DNA of 64,000 nucleotides from the NCBI GenBank assembly GCA_903919125.1, contig CAIXGS010000076.1, forward strand, positions 124,001 to 188,000, read 5' to 3'. The translations under genes and the position numbers were made by a program. The DNA is from an uncultured Spartobacteria bacterium. Its GTDB lineage: Bacteria > Verrucomicrobiota > Verrucomicrobiia > Chthoniobacterales > Chthoniobacteraceae. The notes below the pieces were generated by a model that was not told the origin of the DNA, searched no databases, and saw only the letters and a list, made by a program, of their open reading frames with translations. Below, piece by piece: positions 17,832 through 27,332 of the stretch. Within the stretch, counting starts at the first letter, position 1; every line of letters begins with the position of its first letter.

Positions 17832-17921
17832 ATGGCAAAAGGAAACAACAGTCAGAAAAAGGAAACAAAGAAACCTAAGAAGGAAAAACCTAAAGTCCTG
17901 GCGACGCGAAAGACTAATTGA
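17832..17921 (+). CDS. 29-residue Lys-rich conserved peptide
   Basis: The open frame from ATG 17832 to TGA 17921 encodes MAKGNNSQKKETKKPKKEKP and ends KVLATRKTN. The start AKGNNSQKKE and the PKKEKPKVLAT pattern match a tiny conserved hypothetical family I recall from many proteobacteria. GAGAAAGGGAT precedes the ATG and may serve as a ribosome binding site. It is mostly charged and disordered, so RNA or ribosome binding is possible but not shown. It is divergent from the DUF2132 gene and overlaps no other confident gene if the next gene starts at 17939. Confidence 0.7.
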   Translation: MAKGNNSQKKETKKPKKEKPKVLATRKTN

Positions 17922-17938
17922 TCCGATCAATCACCGCC

Positions 17939-19210
17939 ATGTCCAGACAGTTGCACCTTACGGCACTGTTGCTAGTGGCGGCCTCGGTCCCAGCAGGCGC
18001 TGCACGCAAGCCCTCAGCGGCGTTGACTGAAGCTCTGGAAAAACACGATGCAGCCGCCATCCGTGAGGCTGTGGCCTCGGGTCTAGAAAAGCTGGGCGAC
18101 CGTGCGGGCAGACCCGAAGTCCCAGACGAGTTTCACCCAGTGTCTAGCGATCTAAAGTCGCTTACCGTCGCCGAAGCTCGGGACAGCTTTCATGTCCTAG
18201 TGGATCGGATAGCAGAACCGTTTCCTTGGACGAAAGATGCCCCGCCAGAGACTCTGACCATGCCTTTGCGCGCCGTCGCATCGGTTCTAACGGCCGCTGC
18301 GAACACGCTCCTCTACGCGCAAGATCGCGACGGCAAAGCTCGTAGCGCCGGGACTTGCGCAGCTACATTTCTCATCAAGGCGCAGCGCGACGCAGGCGCT
18401 GGATGCTTCCCTTTTCCCGCAGCTAAAGGGACTTCCAAGGCGAGGGCGATGGAGGTTGCAACCCGCTTCATGGAGCAGGCCGAAAAGCAGGGGCACCTCC
18501 AAAGTATTGTGCGCAACGGTTGGGTCTTCGACGACTTGTCGGATGGCGGCCTGCAGTTTGACAACGGCGAATGCGGCGTCGCCATGTGGGAATGGTACGC
18601 GGCCACCGGCGACCCAGAGGCGCGCCAGTCAGCACTGGCTGCGAGCGAATGGGCGATGAAACGCCAGCTTGTCCCCAATTGGAACTACAACAGCTTTTCC
18701 GTCAACCTCCTCGCCAAATCGTTCGCGATGTCCGGTGAATCGCGCTTCTTGGAGGCAGCCTTACACAAAGCCCTACTCGGCGTCCTCCCTGGCCAGCTCA
18801 CCGACGGCCCGCACGCTGGTCGCTGGATGGATCCACACAACGCTCGGCCCGCCTACCACTACATCATGGTTCGCGCCCTAGCCCAACTTGCCTCGGTGCT
18901 TCCACAAGAGCATCCAGACATGGCCACGATCAAAAATGCGCTCCAACTCGGACTCAGTTGCCGCAATCAGGAAATCATCGCAAAAGGCGTCATGAACAAA
19001 GATAAGGCGACTGAAGCACTGCTTCTCGTGCAAACCGTCTTCGCCGCCGAACCTGAATTCCTCCAAAAAACCGCGTCCACACGAGCACTTGAATTGATCG
19101 CTGGAGCGCTCGCGCAAGAAGCACGCACCGGAAAAATTCCGCTCTCTCCCGCCGAGTGGACCGCATTTCTCGCTCACACGTTAGCCCTGAGAACAGGCGG
19201 CGGGCTATAA
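17939..19210 (+). CDS. Secreted helical protein of unknown function
   Basis: A 423-residue protein with a signal peptide (MSRQLHLTALLLVAASVPAG, cleavage near Ala22). The mature part is almost wholly helical; the repeating pattern (FDDLSDGGLQFDNGECGVAMW, NWNYNSFSVNLLAKSF, ARPAYHYIMVRALAQLASVL) resembles alpha/alpha-toroid proteins such as glycoside hydrolases, lyases or cyclases. I do not recognise the family, and catalytic residues cannot be assigned. An in-frame TTG at 17918 would overlap the 29-residue peptide gene; the ATG at 17939 gives a standard signal peptide, so I prefer it. The next gene is convergent. Confidence 0.78.
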   Translation: MSRQLHLTALLLVAASVPAGAARKPSAALTEALEKHDAAAIREAVASGLEKLGDRAGRPEVPDEFHPVSSDLKSLTVAEARDSFHVLVDRIAEPFPWTKDAPPETLTMPLRAVASVLTAAANTLLYAQDRDGKARSAGTCAATFLIKAQRDAGAGCFPFPAAKGTSKARAMEVATRFMEQAEKQGHLQSIVRNGWVFDDLSDGGLQFDNGECGVAMWEWYAATGDPEARQSALAASEWAMKRQLVPNWNYNSFSVNLLAKSFAMSGESRFLEAALHKALLGVLPGQLTDGPHAGRWMDPHNARPAYHYIMVRALAQLASVLPQEHPDMATIKNALQLGLSCRNQEIIAKGVMNKDKATEALLLVQTVFAAEPEFLQKTASTRALELIAGALAQEARTGKIPLSPAEWTAFLAHTLALRTGGGL

Positions 19211-19251
19211 TTTGAAACGGCGCGAATTTTCTCCTCCCCCACCCGCTCTGC

Positions 19252-20541
19252 TTACATTTCCCGCGCCCAATCGGGACGCTGTTTCAAGTGAAACAACATC
19301 TCACCCGCCTTAGGAACGTGCAGAATGCCCTCTTCTTCCCTGTTGGCAAAATCCTCCACGCGGATGGAGGCGGGATCTCTATAACCTAGGTTTATCGCCT
19401 TACACGTTGCTTCCGGAATTCCCGTGGCCAGAGTCACTTGAACTCGGCAGTTCTCGAGCCCATCCACATAAGAGCCAATTCCTCGAACATGAGTGGAATG
19501 CGCGAGAATGCCCCAAGGGTAGTCTTTAAATTTGTCCCATTGCTGGAGAAAAAAGTCACGGCAGTGGTACCCGATCTCCTTAATGAGCGCGCCGTGCGTG
19601 AGCGAAATTTCGTGAATGTGCGGCGCGTAAATAATGAGCTCTCCACCGTCTGCAACGACTGGCTCGAGCTTGTACATACATTTGCCCCCGACCCAAAGCT
19701 CGTCGTACATCTTGGGTGCGCAAGAAAGCACCGTATGAAAGGCGCGCTCTTTAGTTTCGATATGCAACTGGCGGGAAAGCTCACTCGCGGCGTCCCACGC
19801 ACTCTCGGGCGTGCCACAGAAAAGGCCTGCCAATTCTCCTTGATCCACAACCATCGCGAGACAAGTCTTGGGCACCTTGACCAACGCCGCTGCGCGATCC
19901 ACCACCTTTCGCACTGGGGTCCACTTGTTGCCTATGATCATTGGGTTGGTCACCACCGCGCCTAACCAATGAAAAAAGTTAAGAATTTCAGGCCCGCTTA
20001 CGCCTGGAAAAAGATACTTATTCCCCCCAGAAAATCCGACGACCTCGTGCGGAAAGACTGGACCGCAAATGATAATACGATCGTATTCCAACACGCTGGC
20101 GTTGATGTCCACCGGAACATCCATCGCAAAGAGTCCCCCGCTAAGCCCACTAATCTCATCGCTGCTGATAATGCCTATCCGCTTGAGCGCAGCGGGATTA
20201 TCCCATTGATGATTATGAAACCCCACTGCAGCGTACTTTCCTCTGCGCTCTTCGAGTGAAATCTCCAACCTCTGACAAATCGCCTCCTCACTCATCGGCT
20301 GATGCGTCCCCAAGGCAATCATCACATCAAGCTCGCGCACCACTTTGCCGAGGTGTGCGTGGAGTGTTTGGAACAACTGCCCCACCGGACAAGTCCGCGT
20401 GGAGTCGGGGATAATTAACACCACGCGTTTCCCACGATAATCCTCAATCGGACAAGATTCACTGACCAAACGAATGACGTCTGAAGGCGAAACGGAGGCT
20501 CCAACAGGTGCGACACAAGAAAGGGGGGCAGGATGTTGCAT
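19252..20541 (-). CDS. LarA-like nickel-pincer racemase/epimerase (DUF2088), divergent
   Basis: A 429-residue homologue of lactate racemase LarA. LarA uses a nickel-pincer nucleotide cofactor covalently bound to a lysine. Family features: DSTRTCP near residue 46, GTHQPM with His80, and the core block FPHEVVGFSGGNKYLFPG with His165 and Lys175, then His191. The spacing of His165, Lys175 and His191 equals that of His174, Lys184 and His200 in the Lactobacillus enzyme as I recall it, so a working active site is likely. The sequence differs from the typical form (for instance Gln rather than Arg after His80), so the substrate may not be lactate. The aminotransferase gene lies 67 bases upstream on the same strand, probably in one operon. 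Genes for cofactor synthesis (larB, larC, larE) are not in the window. Confidence 0.85.
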   Translation of the reverse strand: MQHPAPLSCVAPVGASVSPSDVIRLVSESCPIEDYRGKRVVLIIPDSTRTCPVGQLFQTLHAHLGKVVRELDVMIALGTHQPMSEEAICQRLEISLEERRGKYAAVGFHNHQWDNPAALKRIGIISSDEISGLSGGLFAMDVPVDINASVLEYDRIIICGPVFPHEVVGFSGGNKYLFPGVSGPEILNFFHWLGAVVTNPMIIGNKWTPVRKVVDRAAALVKVPKTCLAMVVDQGELAGLFCGTPESAWDAASELSRQLHIETKERAFHTVLSCAPKMYDELWVGGKCMYKLEPVVADGGELIIYAPHIHEISLTHGALIKEIGYHCRDFFLQQWDKFKDYPWGILAHSTHVRGIGSYVDGLENCRVQVTLATGIPEATCKAINLGYRDPASIRVEDFANREEEGILHVPKAGEMLFHLKQRPDWAREM

Positions 20542-20608
20542 GGGCTTTTATTCAGTATTTAACGCTTGGCTAATCGAGCAATCGCTCTGGCGCGGTTGGT
20601 GTATCAAA

Positions 20609-21676
20609 TCAGGCGGTGAGGCACGCGTCCAAGGCAGACAGTAACTCGCCGACAGACGCCTCAGTCTCATCTCCCATGTTTGAGAGCCGGAACGTTTTAC
20701 CTTTTAGCTTTCCGTAACCGCCGTCGATAATGAAACCGTGGGAACGCTTCACGCCCGCGACTAAAGCAGCCACATCAATTCCGCGATTATTGGAAACGCA
20801 AGTCAACGACTTAGAGCGGTAGCCTTCCGGCGCAAAGAATTCTAATCCATGACGACGCACCCAATCATGAACCAGCGCGTTTGTGGCAGCATGCCGAGCG
20901 TGCCGAGCCTCAATCCCTTCGGCAAAAATATCCTCCAACTTTGATTCTAACGCGTAAATGTGCGAGATCGAGGGAGTGGAAGGAGTCATGTCCTCGAGCT
21001 GATTCTTTTGAAACTCAATAAAATCAAAATAGTAACCGCGCCCTGAAATAGAGGCGGCCCGGCGCATGGCCTTTTCACTGGCTGAAAAAAGGGCGAGGCC
21101 CGGTGGCATTGCGAGAGCCTTCTGAGAGCCAGTTAGCAGCACGTCGATCCCGAGAGCATCCATCGCAATAGGCACAACCGAGAAGGACGAAACGCTGTCT
21201 ACGATCAGGCAAACTTCAGGAAACTCCCGCATCACCTCGGCGATTTCAGCCAGCGGTGACATCACGCCAGCCGAGGTTTCATTGTGAATGACAGTCACCG
21301 CATCAAAGCCTCCCTGCTTGAGATGTTCGCGGATTTGTTCACCCCGAATTGGTTGCCCCCATTCCACTTGCAACCCGACAGCGTCCTTACCGCAGCGCTT
21401 CGAGACGTCGAGCCACTTATCTGAAAACGCTCCGCACATACAGTTCAGAACTTTGCCTGAACCGACCAAATTGCGGACGGCTCCCTCCATCACTCCCCAA
21501 GCCGACGATGTGGAAAGAAAGACAGGTTGCGTCGTCTCAAAGAGCGTCTGCAAGCGAGACTGAATGCCACCGTAAAGTGATTTAAAGTCGCCGCTGCGGT
21601 GACCAATCAGAGGCTTACAAAATGCGGCGAAGGTTTTCTCGGAGACTTGAACCGGACCGGGAATAAAAAGTTTCAT
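20609..21676 (-). CDS. Class V aminotransferase (alanine/serine-glyoxylate type)
   Basis: A 355-residue PLP enzyme of the class V aminotransferase family. It begins with the family phrase LFIPGPVQVSE, has GHRSGDF at 25-31, the cofactor-binding VDSVSSF at 159-165 and the PLP lysine Lys186 in GSQKALAMPPGL. Closest described types are alanine-glyoxylate and serine-glyoxylate aminotransferases; phosphoserine aminotransferase is less likely. Substrate choice cannot be read from the sequence. It precedes the LarA-like gene by 67 bases, which suggests that a 2-oxo or 2-hydroxy acid links the two. Confidence 0.9.
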   Translation of the reverse strand: MKLFIPGPVQVSEKTFAAFCKPLIGHRSGDFKSLYGGIQSRLQTLFETTQPVFLSTSSAWGVMEGAVRNLVGSGKVLNCMCGAFSDKWLDVSKRCGKDAVGLQVEWGQPIRGEQIREHLKQGGFDAVTVIHNETSAGVMSPLAEIAEVMREFPEVCLIVDSVSSFSVVPIAMDALGIDVLLTGSQKALAMPPGLALFSASEKAMRRAASISGRGYYFDFIEFQKNQLEDMTPSTPSISHIYALESKLEDIFAEGIEARHARHAATNALVHDWVRRHGLEFFAPEGYRSKSLTCVSNNRGIDVAALVAGVKRSHGFIIDGGYGKLKGKTFRLSNMGDETEASVGELLSALDACLTA

Positions 21677-21779
21677 TGAAATACGAAGTAGTGGTGAGGC
21701 TGTATGAAATGGCCTCGGAACGGGAAATTACAAGGGGCCAAGCACCTCGATAATACGAAGTGAGGCCCAGAGATTGTTG

Positions 21780-22094
21780 CTAAAAACCAAGACCCGGAGG
21801 AAGCCCCATTCCACCGGTGAGCTTGCCCATCTCTGAGCTCGCCAGAGCTCGGCCTTCTTCGATGGCCTTGCGTACAGCCGTCAGGACCACTTCCTCCAAC
21901 ATTTCAACATCCTGCGGATCAACAACCTCGGGGGATATTTTGATGGAAAGCACATCTCCACCGCCGTTTGCAACGACGGTCACCTTCCCTCCTCCGGCCG
22001 TTGCCGTGACAGTCTTCTTCCCAAGATCTTCCTGCGCTTTAAGCATTTGCTCCTGCATCTTCTGCGCCTGCTGCATCATTTTTTTTATATTCAT
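21780..22094 (-). CDS. ybaB: YbaB/EbfC nucleoid-associated protein
   Basis: A 104-residue dimeric DNA-binding protein. The N-terminus has the heptad-like run MMQQAQKMQEQMLKAQEDL, then the strand segment VTATAGGGKVTVVANGGGDVLSIKISPEVV, quoted in pieces as VTATAGGGKV and DVLSIKISPE, and the usual glycine-rich end. Length matches the family (about 105-110). It follows dnaX by 8 bases, the common dnaX-ybaB arrangement; recR, which usually comes next, is absent here. Confidence 0.95.
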   Translation of the reverse strand: MNIKKMMQQAQKMQEQMLKAQEDLGKKTVTATAGGGKVTVVANGGGDVLSIKISPEVVDPQDVEMLEEVVLTAVRKAIEEGRALASSEMGKLTGGMGLPPGLGF

Positions 22095-22102
22095 AAATTC
22101 GC

Positions 22103-23941
22103 TTAAACCGCTTCTAAACGGGCTTTGAAAATCTCGAGGGCTTTCCGGATCAGTGGATCGTTTTTAAATTCTTCCATCGGATCCTTGGGTAAAACTTTTT
22201 CGGGCGCAGGAGGCTGAGCCACCGGACGCAATTGAATACCCGCGCGCATTCCCACACTCAGCTTTAAAGGAAAGCCCGCGACTTTCTGAAGGACTCCCTC
22301 CAGAAATCCACGGTTATTCTCTTGGGCAACATACTCTACTGCAAGTGTTTGATCCGCCGGAAAAAGAATATGCGCAATCCCCCCCACAACCTCAGCCAGC
22401 ACACCCGCCTCAACCCACATCGAGATCAAAGGTCGCTCTTTGCGAACCATCTCCACCATTACCGGCCAAAGCTCTTCGACCTTCCAAACGCGATCAGATG
22501 ATGAATCTACCACCTGCGGGACAATCGTATCCTGAACCGTTGAACGCTCAACAACGGGAGCCTGCTCTACGCTCGGCTTCGCCGCTTCAGGGGCTTGAAG
22601 ATCCCTAATCTCCTCGGGCTTGATAATCGTGGTTTTCGGAATTGCTGGGGCGGCTGGGGAAATCGTGGTCACCGAAGGTTGGTGGACAATAGCGGCAACT
22701 GGCTTAGCTGCGGGAATAGCCAACGCGACGGGCCTAGGTGGCTGCTGCTTCTGACGATTTGGAGCAGCCACGGTACCTTTCTCGCTGGGAGGACGTCCCT
22801 CGCGAATCGCGCCCAAGGCATCGAGGACTTCGCCTAGCGTGACCTGAGAAACCGCTTGAATAGCACGCAACAAGGCTACCTCCAGATACATCTGTTTGTT
22901 GGAGGCCCACTTCATGCGCTGCTCAGCCGAGGCGCACAAATCGATCAGCTCCAACAGACGCTCCCGATTCACATCCGCGCACTGCGCTTGAAGTGCCTCC
23001 ACGACAGAGCGTCCCAATTCTTCTTCAAGTCCACGAGGGTCCGCTTGGGCGAGCAAAAGGTTGCGCAGATGGCCGATTAAATCTCCCATCAACTGAGTCA
23101 GGTCACGGCCGGCCTCCGCCTGTTCGTGAACCAAGCGCATTGCATGGGGAGCGTCCTGCGCCAAAAGTGCACCGCAGAGCTCGCTTACCGTCTGCCGCGA
23201 AGTGAAGCCGAAAACAGACAGCACATCCTTTTCCTCCACGGTCTCTCCGCAAAACGCAACCAACTGGTCCAGCATAGATTCAGCGTCGCGCATCCCACCG
23301 TCAGCACCAACAGCAACAGCCAGCGCCGCCTCATCACTTAAAGCGACACCTTCTTGCGCTGCGATGTGCTTGAGATGACCGGCGATCACTGGAGCGCCGA
23401 TACGTTTCAAATCAAACCGCTGGCACCGGGAAAGAATGGTTGCAGGAAGCTTCTGCACGTCGGTGGTGGCGAAGAGAAATTTGACGTGTTGAGGAGGCTC
23501 TTCCAACGTCTTGAGCAGCGCGTTAAAGGAACCGGCCGAGAGCATGTGCACCTCGTCGACAAGATACACTTTGTACCGTCCACGGGCAGGCATGTACTTC
23601 ACGTTATCGATAATGATCTCGCGCACCTTGTCCACTTGTGTGTTGGAGGCTGCGTCGAATTCCAGAACATCCAGAGAGTTACCACCTGCAATCTCTCGAC
23701 AGGAATCACACCGACCGCACGGAGAAATCGTCGGCTTGTCGCTGGATAGACAGTTGAGCGCCATCGCAAGAATCCGCGCGGAAGAGGTCTTGCCTGTGCC
23801 GCGCGGGCCGACAAACAAATAAGCGTGCGCCAAGCGGTTCTGCTGAATGGCGTTCTTCAGCGTACGCGTGATGTGTTCCTGGCCCACCACGTCGTCAAAC
23901 GTCTGGGGGCGGTATTTTCGGGCAAAAACCGTATAGCTCAC
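22103..23941 (-). CDS. dnaX: DNA polymerase III subunit gamma/tau
   Basis: A 612-residue clamp-loader ATPase. I chose the GTG at 23941 because the family begins (M/V)SYTVFARKYRPQTF; an ATG at 23977 would add 12 unrelated residues. Walker A GPRGTGKT lies at 45-52, the zinc cysteines at 64, 75, 78 and 81, Walker B at DEVHMLS, and the sensor SRC in ATILSRCQRFD. After domain III (about residue 370) comes a Pro/Ala-rich linker and a C-terminal domain (about 480-612) that corresponds to tau. No slippery heptamer for a programmed frameshift was noticed. The gene is preceded by the ABC transporter genes and followed closely by ybaB. Confidence 0.95.
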   Translation of the reverse strand: MSYTVFARKYRPQTFDDVVGQEHITRTLKNAIQQNRLAHAYLFVGPRGTGKTSSARILAMALNCLSSDKPTISPCGRCDSCREIAGGNSLDVLEFDAASNTQVDKVREIIIDNVKYMPARGRYKVYLVDEVHMLSAGSFNALLKTLEEPPQHVKFLFATTDVQKLPATILSRCQRFDLKRIGAPVIAGHLKHIAAQEGVALSDEAALAVAVGADGGMRDAESMLDQLVAFCGETVEEKDVLSVFGFTSRQTVSELCGALLAQDAPHAMRLVHEQAEAGRDLTQLMGDLIGHLRNLLLAQADPRGLEEELGRSVVEALQAQCADVNRERLLELIDLCASAEQRMKWASNKQMYLEVALLRAIQAVSQVTLGEVLDALGAIREGRPPSEKGTVAAPNRQKQQPPRPVALAIPAAKPVAAIVHQPSVTTISPAAPAIPKTTIIKPEEIRDLQAPEAAKPSVEQAPVVERSTVQDTIVPQVVDSSSDRVWKVEELWPVMVEMVRKERPLISMWVEAGVLAEVVGGIAHILFPADQTLAVEYVAQENNRGFLEGVLQKVAGFPLKLSVGMRAGIQLRPVAQPPAPEKVLPKDPMEEFKNDPLIRKALEIFKARLEAV

Positions 23942-24001
23942 AAACAAAGTATGGCGGGATTTCAATCCATTTGCCAATGGTCTTCACACACCCGTTTTAG
24001 T

Positions 24002-25366
24002 CTAAACATTCGGGGCGTGTTCAACCTCATCTTTCAACACGAAGACGGTGCGGGCACTCGCGTTGAAGTCCATAATGCCGGCATAACGTCCCCATGCGAC
24101 CATGGTTTGTAATATTTTCTCGGGATTGTCGTATGGGAGCGCGCTGGCGATATCTTTCAAAATCTGATCCGCTTCCACCTCGTCTTGCAGGCGCAAGTAT
24201 TCAATGATGATGTGAAAGATCCGCAGATTATGAATCTGATCAGAAAAAATTAGCCTTCTTCCAATGCGGTCGGCCGAGAGAAAACTCTGCCCGAGTTCGG
24301 TGAGGCGCACATCATTTTTGGGGGTGTCAACGAGCTCCAGAATTTCAGCTGCCTTCACAATTCCAATCGTCTCGCCAAACTCTTTTCCAATCTCATTGGA
24401 GATGTCGTAGATGTTGGTGAGATCCGGCGTGTCCCTCAGAATACTCAACAGCCCAAGAATCTGACCCACTGGAACATAAGGAATTGATTCCATCCGATTC
24501 CGAGCTCTTGAAATGGGAGCTCCCGAGACAATGGTCGGTTCTGGAGGATGATCGGGAAGTGTCAGCGTAGTAATGGTCTCGTGGATCGTACGCACAAGAC
24601 TTTGGAATTCAGGACTTTTAGAGTCTCTCGGATAAGGGAGATTGTTTTCCAAAACCAACCCCAAGCGGCCTGGGCGCGGGAATAAAATGCAAATCCGAGT
24701 GGCCATCTCCACTGCTTCCTCAATGTTGTGAGTGACCATGAAGACGCTCTTGAGAGTGGCATCTTTGCGATGCCAAAGGGTGATCATTTCATGCCTCAAA
24801 TTCTCAGCTGTAAGCACATCCAGCGCACTAAAGGCCTCGTCTAAACACAAGATGGCCGGCTCGGATACAAGAGCCCTCGCAATACCAACCCGCTGCCGCA
24901 TCCCACCAGAAATCTCTCGCGGATATGCAGCGTGGTAGTTTGAAAGGCCTATAAGCTCAATGGCCTTCTCCACTGCGGCATCTCGCTCGGCACGCGGTAA
25001 ATTTTTCGCCATCAACCCCACCTCGACATTCTGCTCTACAGTGAGCCAAGGATAGAGCGCAAAGGTCTGAAACACGACTGAGGCGTGTGAATTAATCCCC
25101 TCCATCGGTTGACCATAACACAGAACCCGCCCGCTGGTAGGCGTCGCAAGGCCGGTGAGACAGCGCAAAATCGTCGACTTGCCTGACCCAGACTGGCCCA
25201 ACAACGCGAGCAATTCGCCCTCATGCACGGCGAGATCAATCTGATCGAGCACCTTCATTTCGCTGCCGCCAGCCACGGTGAAAGTTTTCGTGACATTGCG
25301 CAGTTCGACAATGACCGGCGACTTCTCGAACGCGGCTTGCTTCGGTGAGGTGGAAGTTTGGATCAT
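24002..25366 (-). CDS. NitT/TauT-type ABC transporter ATPase with C-terminal AAA-associated domain
   Basis: A 454-residue ATPase. The nucleotide-binding domain (about 20-265) has Walker A GQSGSGKST at 57-65, signature SGGMRQRVG from 153 and Walker B ILCLDE at 172-177. It resembles the nitrate/sulfonate/taurine group. Residues about 300-454 form an extra domain found in some members (AAA_assoc_C), mostly helical, of unknown regulatory function. The gene starts 2 bases after the permease stop codon, so the two are one operon. No substrate-binding protein gene is next to them, so the substrate is unknown. Confidence 0.92.
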   Translation of the reverse strand: MIQTSTSPKQAAFEKSPVIVELRNVTKTFTVAGGSEMKVLDQIDLAVHEGELLALLGQSGSGKSTILRCLTGLATPTSGRVLCYGQPMEGINSHASVVFQTFALYPWLTVEQNVEVGLMAKNLPRAERDAAVEKAIELIGLSNYHAAYPREISGGMRQRVGIARALVSEPAILCLDEAFSALDVLTAENLRHEMITLWHRKDATLKSVFMVTHNIEEAVEMATRICILFPRPGRLGLVLENNLPYPRDSKSPEFQSLVRTIHETITTLTLPDHPPEPTIVSGAPISRARNRMESIPYVPVGQILGLLSILRDTPDLTNIYDISNEIGKEFGETIGIVKAAEILELVDTPKNDVRLTELGQSFLSADRIGRRLIFSDQIHNLRIFHIIIEYLRLQDEVEADQILKDIASALPYDNPEKILQTMVAWGRYAGIMDFNASARTVFVLKDEVEHAPNV

Positions 25367-25368
25367 GG

Positions 25369-27120
25369 CTAATCAAGACGGAAACGGCGTTCGGCCAACG
25401 CATAAAGCCTCCGCCAAATAAGTTGATTGGTGACAATTACGAAAATGGACATGGTGCCGATGGAGCAAAGAATCAATGGCGTATCTCCACGCTGCGTCAC
25501 CTCCGCGATGAGAGCACCAAGCCCATCAGCCTTCAACGTCGTGTCCCCCCAAGTCGCTAGTTCCGCCACTATGCTGGCATTCCAAGCACCACCTGCGGCC
25601 GTACATGCACCCGTGACCCAGAACGGAAAAATTGCAGGTAAAATGAGGGTCCGCCACAACGCCCACCCTCGCAACCCATAAGTGCGTGCCGCGTCCTTGA
25701 GGTCGTTGGGAATGGCCATGGCGCCGGCAATTACATTAAAAAGTAGGTACCATTGCGTCCCCATTGCGATGAGCAGGATACTGCCCCAATTCATTGGAAT
25801 TCGCCACGCCACAAAAAGTCCCACAACAATTGGGAAGGTCATGTTGACTGGGAATGACGCGGCGATCTGCGCTAGAGGTTGAGCCACGCGAGCCGCCTTG
25901 GGATGAAACCCGATCCACACTCCAACCGGCGTCCACAACAACGTAGCCAGAAGCGTCATGGTGAACACCCGCAGCATCGTCAACACCCCCAGCCACGCAA
26001 TATGCCCTGCCATTTCCAATGAAACCCCGGCATGCACGGCTTTGGCAGCATCTACTAAACCTCGGACTGCGTAAAACGCAGCGAATAAAACGAGTGCGGA
26101 AAAAACGCATACGTAAAAAAGGTACTGCACTTTTGCGCTCCCCTTTGCGACAACACGCCGCGGACCGTTTCGACGAACGCTCAGCTGAGCAAACCATTCT
26201 ACGAGTGGGTCGAAAACTCGGCGCGAGAACCACTCCAGAACGACGCTTCCCCGTAGCATGTCGTAAAACCAAGACCCAGGGGCTTCGGTGGATTCCGTGA
26301 GTTCCATTTTAAAGCGATCGGCCCACGCGATGAGAGGTCGCCACACCAACTGATCACTCGCGACGATGACAACCAACATCGCCGCCACGGCCCAGAAGGC
26401 TGCCGTATTATCGCCTCGCTCCACAGCAGCAGCCATGTAGGAGCCTATGCCTGGGAGCTTTATATTCTTACCCATGACACTAATGGCTTCACTCTGCGCC
26501 ACGAAAAACCACCCTCCACCAAAGGACATCATAGAATTCCAAAGAAGGCTGTGCATCGAAGCGGGCACCTCCAACGTTCGAAACCGCTGCCAACGCGTCA
26601 GGCCGAAAGTTGCTGCGGCATCCTGCAGATCTCCCGGAATTGTGACCAACGAATGGTAAAAACCAAACGTCATATTCCACACCTGACCTGTGAAAATAGC
26701 GAAGATACTGGCGCACTCCACGCCGAACAAGCTGCCCGGAAAAAGGGCCATGAATCCCGCCACCGTGGCTGATAGAAAACCGAGCACTGGAACCGATTGC
26801 AGCACGTCGATTGCGGGCAAAATAAAGGCGCGGGCAATACGGCTTTTAGCTGCGGCATAACCAATACCAAAGGTAAACAGCAAGGAGCAACCGAACGCCA
26901 TCCACATACGAAGGAGTGTACGCCCCGCGTAATAAGGAATACTCCAGACGCTCTCATCGAGGGTGGGTACCGCCCGCTCGTCAAACCCCACAAGCATACC
27001 ACTCGCAAAATGGATGATGCTCCAAGCCAACCCTATAATTCCTAAAATAATAAAAACATCCATCAACCCAAACCCACCCCGGTGTTCAGATGCTTTAAGT
27101 TGAGGGAGTTCGGGATTCAT
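25369..27120 (-). CDS. ABC transporter permease with two fused membrane domains
   Basis: A 583-residue inner-membrane protein made of two binding-protein-dependent transport domains in one chain. Each half has about six membrane segments and its own EAA loop: DAAATFGLTRWQRFRTLEVP near residue 175 and DAARTYGLRGWALWRTLILP near residue 485. Most NitT/TauT permeases have only one such half and act as dimers, so this is a natural fusion. The partner ATPase follows directly. It is divergent from a small hypothetical gene at 27333; the 212 bases between are AT-rich and probably hold both promoters, though none is clear enough to mark. Substrate unknown. Confidence 0.92.
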   Translation of the reverse strand: MNPELPQLKASEHRGGFGLMDVFIILGIIGLAWSIIHFASGMLVGFDERAVPTLDESVWSIPYYAGRTLLRMWMAFGCSLLFTFGIGYAAAKSRIARAFILPAIDVLQSVPVLGFLSATVAGFMALFPGSLFGVECASIFAIFTGQVWNMTFGFYHSLVTIPGDLQDAAATFGLTRWQRFRTLEVPASMHSLLWNSMMSFGGGWFFVAQSEAISVMGKNIKLPGIGSYMAAAVERGDNTAAFWAVAAMLVVIVASDQLVWRPLIAWADRFKMELTESTEAPGSWFYDMLRGSVVLEWFSRRVFDPLVEWFAQLSVRRNGPRRVVAKGSAKVQYLFYVCVFSALVLFAAFYAVRGLVDAAKAVHAGVSLEMAGHIAWLGVLTMLRVFTMTLLATLLWTPVGVWIGFHPKAARVAQPLAQIAASFPVNMTFPIVVGLFVAWRIPMNWGSILLIAMGTQWYLLFNVIAGAMAIPNDLKDAARTYGLRGWALWRTLILPAIFPFWVTGACTAAGGAWNASIVAELATWGDTTLKADGLGALIAEVTQRGDTPLILCSIGTMSIFVIVTNQLIWRRLYALAERRFRLD

Positions 27121-27332
27121 TCGGCAGTGGTAAGAACAACCTTCTTAAAATAATTAAAAATAGGTGCCATGAAACCTTGTTAAAATGCAGGGCGTTTCAC
27201 AGATTGAATTTTGACCACGAGCTTCTAAACTCCACAAAAGATTCGCTGCCATGTTCACTTATTTTCCGTAATACACGATTCTAATTTTTAATCGCAATTT
27301 CCTATTCCACAGCGAACCTCGCTCTTGTTGCC

